Below the pieces are notes generated by a model. The model was not told where the DNA came from. It saw only the letters and a list, made by a program, of their open reading frames with translations, and made no database searches. The position numbers were made by a program, and so were the translations under genes. Of a stretch of DNA of 64,000 nucleotides, positions 11,374 to 21,094 are shown piece by piece; the first letter of the stretch is position 1, and every line of letters begins with the position of its first letter. This DNA comes from Phyllostachys edulis (lineage: Eukaryota; Streptophyta; Magnoliopsida; Poales; Poaceae), in assembly GCA_036346405.1 (NCBI GenBank), contig CM070562.1, positions 101,666,784 to 101,730,783 on the forward strand, in the 5' to 3' direction.

Positions 11374-14300
11374 TAATTGCATCAGATATATTGAACTGTC
11401 AACTAACCAATGCAGGCAAATGAAACTAGAGTTCAAGACAGAAGACAGGTAAGGAACTCACCTGAGTCATCAAGTTCTTGAGAAGTTCCTGCTTTTGGAT
11501 TTCATCACTTGTTGGGAGACCCAGCTCCTTCCGACGATGATCGATCTGAAATGTGAAACAAATTAGTTCACTTGATCATTGAATCAACTTTTCATGAAGG
11601 GGGGAAATTCATTGCATTCAGCATTCCATGACTTACTATTGCCTTCTTAATAGTTTCTCTGGTCTCAGGATCCAAATCAGAGAGTTTGGTAATTGGTTTC
11701 ACCTTGCGGATGTCCATCTCAGGATCACCTTTTATCACAGATTTCCACCATACCATCTGATTTTGCTTTGTCAGTAGTATAGACAGTGACTCCCCATCGT
11801 CTGAAGGAATTATCACAAAATAACGAATGACATACTAGTCAGTAACAGACTTCACATAGGAATGGCTATAAGTGAGAACTGTAACAAGGATCAAACTATT
11901 GTATGTACCAATGCTCCAAAAGCATTCAACAACTTTAACTGGCTGATAAAGTTCCCCCTGGAAGGAAACACAATTAGAACATCATATCAGAAGTTTTATT
12001 CCCCATGAAGGAGATTCTCATCATGTATTCAACCTATGTAATTTATATCAGCAGAATGCAAGGATAAAGTAAACCATTCCATTATTGCCACTTACATCGA
12101 TTGTAGGAGACTGGCCCTTCAGTCCAACCTTCAGATGGTTCTTCTTAATCTCACAGATGACAAACTTTGATTTTGTCCCTTGGGGGACAGGAACAATTAC
12201 ACTAACGTCTGGCAACTGCTGAGTCCAAGAATATTTCTCCAAGTCCAGACCATTTTCAGCATTTGGTTCTAATATACAATACAAAAGGAAGACGTCTCTT
12301 TAGTTTCTCCACGTCCAAATCAAAGCAAAATTGAGGTAACAGCAATTCACTTTAGTTTTTTCAATGAAGTAATAGCAGTTCTTTTTTAAAAATTAAAACA
12401 AATATAGTACATGTTGCAAATAATTTCACTAGATGAGCATGGAAGTACAAATAATTTCATAAGAAGAACATGTACTAGTACAACCAGTTGTTGGTAAATG
12501 ATATCCCAGAAGATGGAAACTAGACTGAGCTGTAGCAACAGGCAGCGGCGGAGCCAAGGGCCCTCCAGGCCGGGCACTTGCCCGGGCTTTGGCTCCGCCG
12601 ATGCGTCCGTCCATAGTGGCTTTGGTGATCTTGTGCTGCTTCTTGGCTGCCTGCTTGTTGGTCCCTGCAGCCTCAGGCGTGATCTCCCGCACGGTGGCCT
12701 TGTCCTTGGGGACCTTATTCTTCGGCAGCCAGAAGCTGATCACCGTGCCGGCGCCGTCGACGTCGACGGTATGCTGCCGGAGCCCAGCCCTCCTGATCAC
12801 GTAGTGCAGCAGCGGCTTCTGTGCCTCCACCAAGTTCACCATCCTAGCTTACTTTGCTCGCCTCTCTTACTTGTGCTGGCTAGTTAATTAACGTGTGCAA
12901 GGTCACCCAGCTAGCGAGCTTTGCTGTGTATAAATCTCTATGTATGCACAAATATTGCATGTACGAACTGGTGGTCTTATATAAGGAGAACGGCAGATTG
13001 GCATGGGCCTGATTCGTGATTTTTCCCTAAGAAGTATGCCCATGCTTCTGACCTTGTGCTGCTCATGCCATGCTACTAACTGATTTTTCCCTAAGTATGC
13101 CCACCACTCCTTGATGAGGTGTGTATGTATGGGCTCTGCACAGGTAGGAGATGTTGTCGGCTATGAGAGGTTGCCCGGGCTTTCCTCCGCCGCTGGCAAC
13201 AGGTGGATGTCCCATTCACCTCGAAAACTAGATGTAAAATAACAATGAGGAAACCTTGTAAATATGATGGGCTATGATGGAAATTTTAATTTATTAGCTG
13301 GCCAATGAGGAGAATGTAAACAAAAAACTTACTGGCCTAATGCAACAATATCCTAACTAGGAGAGAGCTTTCAACAAAAATAAGATCGCACTGTAAACTG
13401 CCTACTCGCACCTAACCTACGTAAACTTATATCTTCTTGCTTAAACACATTGAGTACAGCAGAATTGCTGTTCTAGCAGGACAAATTCGAAAGCAGTTGT
13501 GATAAGTGGAGTCAAATATATCGTGGAGACATGGAGAGCTTGCACAGCTCAAAACTGAACTGAACTACTTGAAAACCGGAAGGCTTCATAACATGAGCAC
13601 CGAGTAGTATACAAGCAAGGAAAACTCTGTATCTGACGTGACAGAAAGATGAGAATCTTGCCTAAAAATATAGAGTAAATATCACTAAACCACAGGTTTT
13701 GGGGCAGTTGTATCTCAAAACCCCAGGTTTTGTAAATTGTATCAGTTAACCCTGTTAGAGATATATGTCTAAGTATGTTATTCCCCATTGTTATGAGGGG
13801 TTTTGTGCATATTCACCACCTGTATTTGTGTATATATACTGGCCCATTGGCCTCATATTGAATACAAGCGCTATTCATAACATGGTATCAGAGCCTACCT
13901 AGGGTTTTGGGTTTTCCGTCGCTTCGCTTGTCGTCCCGACGCCGGTCTCCTCTCCTGCGCCGCACGACGGCCTCCTCGCACCGGATCCCTCCGCCGTGCG
14001 GGTCGTCACCATGAGACCCTCCACAAGGCTCCTTCCGACGGACCGCCATCCAAGACGCCTCCTTCCATGGACGCCGCCGCCCGCTCCTCCTCCGCCATGG
14101 AACTCAGTGCGGTCGCCACCGGAGACTCCTCAGCAAGCGCTCCTTCCGCGGACCGTCATCGATGATAGCGCCGCCACGGTCCGCTCTCCGCCAGCGGAAC
14201 CGCCACCGCGAACCGCCATCGAGGTCGCCGCCGCCGTCCGCTCTCCGCGCTCTCTGCGCGTCGCCCGGTCGCCGCCGCCGCCGTCGCTCTCCCGCGTGTC

Positions 14301-17300
14301 GCCCGGAGGCCGCCGCCGTTTTGCCGCTTGGAGTCTGCCGCCACTGCTCCAAGCCCGCCGTCGCATTTGCTCTCCCCGTGGGGAACCCTAATCCCGCACG
14401 GGCTGTTGGGTTAGGGGCCCATTAGAAGCTAAGTCGGCCCAAAAAAAAAAAAAAAAAAAAACAACGTCGCTCTAACCGCCAAGCGCCCGGCGCCGCTGTT
14501 AGACTTCGTTCCTTAATCGCCGTCTTGCCCAAAGACCGCCTACCAATGGGTCTTGCTTTCTCTCTCGTTGCCGGTGATTTTCGATGGTGTTAATTACACC
14601 GACTTCGTGTCTCACATGCGCATCCATATCGTGGTCTTCGTCTCTGGGGCATCCTCTCTGGCGATGTCATCGCGCCTTGCCCTACTCCTCCGACGGAACC
14701 TCGCTGTCATGCCGCCCGACAAATGAAACAAAGTCAGCTTTATTGAGGCCGCCACCTTGCTAATGATGAGGCGCCTCTGTCTACCAAGAGGCTCGATTCC
14801 TACAAAGATCGACCGACCGCCTACACTCGATGAATGCGACGACGGCCTTTCGGGCTGCTTCTTGTCCTCATTGCCGGTGTCGGCCTCGGTTCTCTTCGAG
14901 GTTGTGGGCCTCTACTCGGCTTTCGGATGTGGACTCACCTTCGTCGGCCTTCTGAGCCCTCTGGTGATGCCTTGTACTGTCCGTGGTCCGCCAGAGCACT
15001 CTCTTCAGCAGGTGATGCTCTTTGTTGGCGCCTTTTACGCCCGAGCTCTGTGTCGGGCGTCGTTGAACTTCGCCCACCGGTTGTGGTTGTCGCTTCGTGT
15101 CCGTCTTTGCCTAGATGCGTCTTGACTTGGGTTTCAGCGGGTCTCTGAGTTCCTTACTCGCCTTAAATCCCCGAGTTCGAGTAGCGGCGTGCCCGGCTCC
15201 TTGCACGCCACCCTCGTGTCACTCTCTGGAGGCTCTTCCGAGAGATCTGCGCGGAGGAGACTACTTTGAGTGGTCTTTGATCTGCTCGCCACTCCCCTCG
15301 TGCTTTTGCTTTCGTCCACTGCTACACCGCTCGCTTCACGCTTGACTGACACCGCCTCCTCCGTGGCCGCCACAGCGGTGGTGGCATCCCTTCATCCGAG
15401 GTGGCCGTCCTCATCGCTCCCTCTGCGACAAGGTCGGCCACATTGAGTCCCAGCTATAAGAAGAAGCGGCATCTTTCACGTCGTTCTTCTACTAGCACTG
15501 ACACTGGTGCTTCTACAACGACGTCTGCATCGACTACTTTAGCGCTTTCTCTCGCGAGGCGAGATAGCGGACTTGGCGCTTTGCTGCCGCCGAGTTCTCC
15601 TCGGCAGTTCTGCAGGCTCACTCTCGACTCTTGAGCACCGAGAAACCACCCTCTACACAGTCAGGTACCTCCCCGTGGATTCTTGATTCTGGAGCATCTT
15701 TTCACATGACTTCGATGCTTCCACTCATCCTTCATTACACCTCTTGATTCTCCTGTTAGTGTTCTCACTGCTGATGGTACCTCTCTTTCCGTCTCTGGTC
15801 GAGGATCTCTTAGCAACTCATCTTTTCATGTTCCTTCAGTTGCTCATGTTCCTCGCCTTACCATGCAACTTCTTTCTGCTGGACAGATTACTGATCTTGG
15901 TTGTCGGGTCATTCTTGACTCTGACTCTTGTTGTGTTCAGGACCGCCACATGGGAGCTCGGTTGGTTCGGCCCTCGGCGCCTTGACTCCTGGCGCCTCTG
16001 GGAGCTTGATCGCTTCACCTTCCTTCCGCCGCCACCGTCGCCGCCAGGTCTCTCCGCTTACGCCACTCCGTCTCTGGCTCTTTCCAAAGAAGGCATCACC
16101 GTCTTGGCCATCTGTGTGGATCTCGTCTATCGTCTTTAGTTCGTCGTGGTCTTCTGGGGTCTGTCTCAGGAGACGTGTCTTTAGATTGTCAGGGCTGTAA
16201 GTTAGGCAAACAACTTCAGCTTCCTTATCCTCATAGTGAGTCAGTATCTCAGCGTCCTTTTGATCTTGTTCATTCAGATGTTTGGGGTCCGGCTCCCTTC
16301 GTTTCGAAAGGGGGTCATCGATATTATATCATATTTATAGATGATTTCTCTCGCCACACTTGGATATATTTCATGTCTTCTCATAGTGAGGCATTGTCTA
16401 TCTATAAACAATTTGCTACTATGGTTCGCACACAGTTCTCCACTCCTATTCGTGTCTTTCGTGCTGACTCTGCCGGCGAGTACCTCTCTCGTCACTGCTT
16501 GCTTTTCCTTCTTTGGCGAGGCACTCTCGCTTCGATTCTCTTGTCACGGTGCTCATGCTCGTAATGGTGTTCTTGGCGTAAGCATCGTCACCTCCTTGAG
16601 TCGGCTCGTGCTCTGATGATTGCCGCCTCTATTCCACCTCACTTTTGGGCCGAGGCTGTTTCCACTGCAACCTATCTCGTCAACATCCAAATTCTTCGCG
16701 CTCTTCGTATGCAATCCCTTTTGAGCGTCTCTGGGTCTCCTTCCCGACTACTCGCGCTTCGTCTTTTGGCTGCGTTTGCTCGTTCTTCTCGCCCTCGAGA
16801 ACGTACCAAATTGACCGCTTCGACCGTTGAGTGTGTTTTTACGGGATCTGATCTGCGAGCACAAGGGCTATCAGTCTTTGGGATCTGTTGGTCGACGGAT
16901 CACGATTTCTCGGGATGTGACTTTCGACGAGTCTCGTCCTTTCTACCCACGCCCCGTCTCTCCTTGGCTTCCTCTGTGGAGTCTCTGTCCTTTTGACCTT
17001 TCGAGATACACCTATATCTGTTTTGCCCTCGTCCACCCGTCCCATCGAGTCTCCACATATTCCCCAGTAGCCTCTCCGCCAAGTTATGCCGCCGCTTGCT
17101 CCTGCGGCTCCTCGAGCTCCCCCACTACACTCGTCTACACTCGTCGTCCTCATATTGAGGATCTTCCAGATGAGCCATCTTCTTCGATGTTCCATCTTCT
17201 TCGATGCTCCATCTTCCTCGATGGGTCATCTTCTCCTCGCTTCGCTCTTCGCGATCGCCACGATCGATTCGGCCTCTGCCGTTTGCCTTTCTTTGGCGCA

Positions 17301-19991
17301 GACTACGTGTGAGCTTTGTCTCCTCTGGGATCTTGTTGCTCATCCTGAGTGGCAGCATGCCATGGCCGAGGAGATTGCTGCCCTCGAGCGTACTGGTACT
17401 TGGGATCTTGTTCCTTTTCCATCTCACTCTCGTCCTATCACGTGTAAGTGGGTCTATAAGATTAAGACTCGCTCTGATGGCTCTCTTGGACGCTATAAGG
17501 CGCGTCTTGTTGCTCGTGGCTTCCAGCAGGAGCATGGTCGTGACTACGACGAGACTTTTGCTCCTGTGGCTCACATGACCACTGTCCGCACTCTTCTTTC
17601 GGTGACGTCTGTTCGCCACTGGTCTGTTTCTCAGCTTGATGTCAAGAATGCCTTTCTTAATGGTGAGTTGCGTGAGGAGGTCTACATGCATCCGCCACCG
17701 GGTATTCATTCTGAGGGCATGGTCCAGTCCGCCGCCGCTCTCTCTATGGCCTTAAGCAAGCCCTCGTGCTTGGTTTGGCGCTTCTCCTCTGTGGTCACTG
17801 CTGCTGGTTTTTTGGCAAGTGATCATGATCCTGCGCTCTTTGTCCACACTTCATCTCGTGGTCGGACTCTTCTTCTTCTGTATGTTGATGATATGATCAT
17901 CACCGGAGATGATTCTGAGTACATTGCCTTTGTTAAGGCTCGTCTTAGTGAGCAGTTCCTTATGTCCGATCTTGGTCCTCTTCGTTACTTCCTTGGGATT
18001 GAAGTTACTTCCACTTCCGATGGTTTCTTTATGTCCCAAGAGAAGTATATTCAGGATCTTCTTGATCGCGCCTCTCTCACTGATCAGCGTACATACCTAC
18101 TGTTGAGACTCCCATGGAGCTCAATGTTCACCTCAAACCCTCGATGGCGAGCCTCTTTACGATCCGACTCGCTATCGTCATCTTGTTGGGAGTCTTGTCT
18201 ACCTTCTTTGTTACTCGTCCGGATATCACTTATCCGCTTCACATTCTCGAGTCGATTCGTTTACGCTCCCACTCAGTCCACTCTGACCACCTTCTTCGAA
18301 GTTCTGCGATACCTTCGTGGGACTATCTCTCGCCGTCTCTTCTTTCCACGCTCCGGCTCATTACTGACTTCAGTTTATTCGGGCCTTCTTGGGCGGCGAT
18401 CCTCGATCGCCGGTCCATCTCTGCTCTCGTGTTTTTCTTGGTGGTTCTCTCATTGCACGGAAGACAAAAGAAACAGATCGGTGTCCTGCTCGAGTCTGGC
18501 CGAGTTGCGAGCTATGGCTCTCTTGATGACAGAGATTACTTGGCTACGGTGGTTACTTGAGGATTTTGGTGTTTCTGTCACTACACCAACTCCTCTCTTG
18601 TCCGACAATCTGAGTGCTATCAAGATGTTCGTGATCTGTGAAGCATGAGCTCACCAAGCATATTGGTGTTGATGCTTCCTTCATGCGGTCTTGTGTGCAT
18701 GATCGGTGATTGCTCTTCAAGATGTGCCTTAGAGCTTGATAGCGATTTCTTCACGAAGCCCGGACTCGAGCACAAGATGGTTCTCCAAACTCAATGTTGT
18801 TGATCCACCATGAGTTTGAGGGGTGTTAGAGATATATGTCTAAGTATGTTATTCCCCATTGTTATGAGGGTTTTGTGCATATTCACCACCAGTATTTGTG
18901 TATATATCTTGCCCATTGGCCTCATATTGAATACAAGCGCTATTCATAACAAACCCTGTGTTTTGTAGATTTAGATCGAGCTTAGGAATCACAAGCGGCA
19001 ATATCGAGGATTAGAGATTATCTACGACAAGTGTTAAACCATAACCCGTAGTAGATGCATTGTAACTACAATTACAATCCTAAGTCCGATCTAAATCTAC
19101 AAAACACAGGGTTAATCGATACAATTTACAAAACCTGGGGTTTTGAGATACAACTGCCCCAAAACCTGTGGTTTAGTGATATTTACTAAAAAATATATCA
19201 CTTCTTTCAACATTAAGATTTGTCCAGACTCCAGACTAATCAGAAACAACTTAACAACTTCTACTCCCTCCAGTCACCGATTGCGCAACATGAATGAGAT
19301 CGAACTTGAAAAAACAACAACAGAATGATCTAAAATTCCATCATATTCCCCTCTTGTCTGGAAGCCTGTAACATCAATACCTGAGGATCATAACTCCACA
19401 GAAAACCACAAATCTGTGTACAAAACACATGCCTCCTGATTCCACGAAAAGGTACTAGAAATCAACAAGTGACATCTATAATTGGCCAACAATTATAGCA
19501 TAACAATCACCAAGGCATACAACATTTCGCATTCGAACCACAACAATTAACCACTAAAAGTTCACGGTACGAGATTACTCACCTCTTACGCGCTTCCCCT
19601 CCTCCTCCTTAACCTCTTCTTCCACCTTAACCTTAGCCTTCTCCGTGTTCTCTGCTTTCTTCTCCAGCTTCGCCTTCGTCTCCGCCGCCGCGCTCCTCGC
19701 CTCCTCTTTCCTTCGCCTCTCCTCCGCCGCCTTCCTCGCCTCCTCCTTTATCTTCCGGCGCCTCTCCTCCACCTCCACCTCCACCTCCACCTGGGCCCGG
19801 GCAGCCGCCGCCACCTTCCTCAGCGCGGAGGGGTAATGGAACAGGTCGGAGCGCTTCTGCGCGACGTCGATCGCCGCCTGGAGGAACGGGAGCGGGCCAC
19901 CCTTGCGCGCGAGGACCTCCTCGTCGCTCCCACCGACGGCCTTCGCCGCCGCCACCTCCTCGTCCTCATGGGAATAGGTGATGACCGCCAT
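11325..19991 (-). CDS. NudC/BOBBER-like chaperone-type protein with a 7.3-kb transposon-filled first intron
   Basis: Exons on -: 19991-19583, 12268-12096, 11957-11909, 11800-11637 and 11545-11462, then a damaged last exon. Phases join correctly over all five exons (293 codons). Exon 1 encodes an N-terminal helical part (F-L-Q-A-A-I-D-V-A) and a long charged Glu/Lys/Ala coiled coil. Exons 2-4 encode the CS/NudC domain: Y-S-W-T-Q, V-P-V-P-Q-G-T-K-S, K-K-N-H-L-K-V-G-L-K-G and L-L-T-K-Q-N-Q. Exon 5 gives L-G-L-P-T-S-D-E. Family members are small cytosolic proteins acting with HSP90 or as chaperones; Arabidopsis BOB1 is needed for development and thermotolerance. Intron 1 (12269-19582) contains a hAT and a MITE with nested copia. 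Production depends on splicing out 7.3 kb and on the state of the last exon. Confidence 0.85.
12543..13195. mobile_element. Non-autonomous hAT element carrying a gene fragment (Pack-hAT)
   Basis: The ends are inverted repeats starting CAGCGGCGGAG, a hAT-type terminus, continuing imperfectly through the CCCGGGCAA blocks. A perfect 8-bp target duplication, GCAACAGG, flanks it at 12535-12542 and 13196-13203, as expected for hAT. The left end also contains an internal inverted copy of the terminus near 12580-12605. It lies in intron 1 of the NudC-like gene and carries the 5' part of an unrelated gene on -. Confidence 0.85.
12600..12842 (-). pseudogene. Captured first exon, probably of an alpha/beta-hydrolase gene
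   Basis: An ATG at 12842 opens a frame beginning M-V-N-L-V-E-A-Q-K-P-L-L-H, followed by an acidic/basic linker (K-V-P-K-D-K-A, I-T-P-E-A). I recognise this as the N-terminus of plant alpha/beta-hydrolase-fold proteins. The similarity stops near 12610, where the hAT terminus begins, so neither the catalytic domain nor its nucleophile is present. The frame runs on through the transposon end into the NudC intron. 13195-12843 probably brings the source gene's promoter and leader along. The identification is from memory only. Confidence 0.5.
13753..13882 (+). repeat. 5' LTR of the short-LTR copia
   Basis: 130 bp, TG...CA, with a tatatata stretch near 13842. It ends directly before the tRNA-Met primer-binding site. 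Confidence 0.9.
13980..15640 (+). pseudogene. Degenerate gag region of the short-LTR copia
   Basis: GC-rich, low-complexity coding remnants rich in Pro/Arg/Ser occupy the gag position, with a 20-nt A run near 14441-14462. No zinc knuckle or continuous gag frame was recognised. The assignment rests on position between the primer-binding site and the protease motif. Confidence 0.4.
15660..18650 (+). pseudogene. Broken copia pol: protease, integrase, reverse transcriptase, RNase H
   Basis: In order: a protease motif W-I-L-D-S-G-A-S near 15680; the pre-integrase/integrase region with L-D-C-Q-G-C-K-L-G-K near 16180 and an integrase core with F-I-D-D-F-S-R near 16330; then reverse transcriptase from 17340 with K-W-V-Y-K-I-K, L-D-V-K-N-A-F-L-N-G near 17630 and the Y-V-D-D-M catalytic motif near 17880; then RNase H remnants near 18480-18650. 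The order protease-integrase-RT-RNase H defines copia. The frame is repeatedly shifted, although 17086-18648 is nearly continuous. Confidence 0.85.
18824..18951 (+). repeat. 3' LTR of the short-LTR copia
   Basis: 128 bp, preceded by the purine tract tgagtttgaggggtg and followed by the AACCC target duplication. Confidence 0.9.
19198..19582 (-). other. Rest of NudC-like intron 1
   Basis: Unremarkable AT-rich intron sequence between the MITE and the exon 1 donor (gtgagtaatc on -, at 19582). No element was recognised. Confidence 0.6.
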
Positions 19992-20084
19992 TGGCTGCTG
20001 TTGCTTCTAGGGTTTCGAGCGGTTGCTGTGTACGCGAGATTCCCAGGAGGATTTTTGGGACGAAGCTTTGGAGAGTCGGAGACT

Positions 20085-20250
20085 CGGAGGAATGAAATCT
20101 TCTTTTGCGTCGGATTTATACAGGAGGAGGTTTTTGAGGGGTTATACTTCTAGTCTTCTAGTACAGCGTGGAATCCTGGATCTTTGTGGGATGTGAGAGT
20201 GTGACATGGGGAGCCGGCTAGTCGAGCGGCGTTAGGCCCACGTGGCGGTG
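20085..20250 (-). promoter_or_regulatory. Promoter of the NudC-like gene
   Basis: On - a TATAAATC box lies at 20121-20114, about 125 bp upstream of the ATG at 19991. Transcription probably starts near 20085. A G-box core, ccacgtgg, lies at 20238-20245. The tandem duplication that follows starts at the G-box, so only one copy keeps it. Confidence 0.6.
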
Positions 20251-20860
20251 TATTTTGGAAGTAAATCCTTTGTCATTACAGTGCAATCAATTTCAACTAG
20301 CGGTGTAACTCGACGGGTAACTAAGAACTTCTCTAATAGTTAGAGATAATATTGTCTTTAATATATGCTACATCATTTTTAAAGACAATATCTTTAATAG
20401 ATAGTCTTTAGCAAATTCTTCAGCATTTATATTTTATAATTTTCTTTTGAAACGGGTCTGTATGTCAACTAGAGTAAATTAATGTAGCATGTCTTGTTTC
20501 GCGTGCACAGCAGTCTCTTCAGGAAGAGACGATCTGTGCTCTCTCTCCTCCCCTCTCTCCTTCACGTAGGATTTTATTGATGTAGCATAGCTAAGAGACG
20601 ATAATAAATACAATATTGAAGATGCCCTAAGCCAGTTTCAACTGCTGAACCAAAAGTTCAAAACTGAAAGGTTTAGATTGAATGTGGCAGTGCCAAAAAT
20701 GGCTAGGGCGGTGTATTTTGGAAGTAAATCCTTTGCTATTATGGTGCAATAAATTTCAACTAACCGTGTAATTTGGCGGGTAACTAAACCGGTTTTAATT
20801 GCTCAATCAAAAGTTCAAAACTGACAGGTTTAGATTGATTGCTGCAGTGCAAATAATGAC
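20232..20860. repeat. Tandem duplication, one copy interrupted by a MITE
   Basis: Unit A (20232-20324 continued at 20628-20695) and unit B (about 20708-20860) share cggtgtattttggaagtaaa, the gggtaactaa site and the aaaagttcaaaactgasagg segment. Unit A is interrupted by the MITE at 20325-20627. Unit B is the uninterrupted form. Confidence 0.85.
20325..20627. mobile_element. Tourist-like (PIF/Harbinger) MITE, copy 1
   Basis: A 303-bp element with imperfect 14-15 bp inverted ends (gaacttctctaata and gggcatcttcaata on the other strand), flanked by TAA at 20322-20324 and 20628-20630. The neighbouring duplicate at 20708-20860 shows the empty target gggtaactaaacc, fixing both boundaries. A second copy lies inverted at 55150-55438. 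Confidence 0.85.
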
Positions 20861-21094
20861 TATAGTGTTCTACTACGGCACGAAGACTAGCTATAATACT
20901 CACTAGTGTAACATTATGAATTTTTGGTTTATTTAGTACGTTTTTAATTAAAATAGTAAAAATAGTCTCTTTAAAACGAAATAGCAAAAATGGCATTTCT
21001 GTCGTGCAAAAATATTACGATAGGTGACATGGACAGGCCACCTACCTCTCCATGGGGCGTGGCGGGCCGGTTGACACCGAATGAGAGCTCTTTG
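20861..21094. other. Short unassigned stretch before the Sirevirus
   Basis: AT-rich sequence with gtaaaaatagtctctttaaa-like text that resembles other unassigned repeat DNA in the window (near 32560). No gene seen. Confidence 0.4.

Larger units (their letters stand above)
13753..18951 (+). mobile_element. Ty1/copia retrotransposon with very short LTRs, broken
   Basis: The LTRs at 13753-13882 (130 bp) and 18824-18951 (128 bp) begin TGTTAGAG and end TAACA, with a perfect 5-bp target duplication AACCC at 13748-13752 and 18952-18956. The primer-binding site tggtatcagagcc at 13883 matches initiator-Met tRNA, and a purine tract precedes the 3' LTR. The LTRs differ by a few changes, so the insertion is moderately young compared with the decay of its coding region. 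It is nested in the MITE at 13673-19188. Confidence 0.9.
13673..19188. mobile_element. MULE-type MITE, split by a copia insertion
   Basis: Near-perfect inverted repeats of at least 65 bp (agtaaatatcactaaaccac on the left, its complement on the right at 19187) are flanked by a 9-bp duplication, AAAAATATA, at 13664-13672 and 19189-19197. Nine bp is the MULE target size. Without the nested copia the element is about 0.31 kb. Its interior contains further self-complementary sequence (for example near 18960-19100). Confidence 0.8.

Noticed and set aside
14104..14366. Arg/Gly-rich frames on - in the copia gag region
   Set aside because: Compositional shadows of GC-rich sequence with no domain.
19645..19836. 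Open frame on + opposite NudC exon 1 (hydrophobic Phe/Ala/Ser)
   Set aside because: It is the antisense of a Glu/Lys/Ala coiled coil, which automatically yields such a frame.
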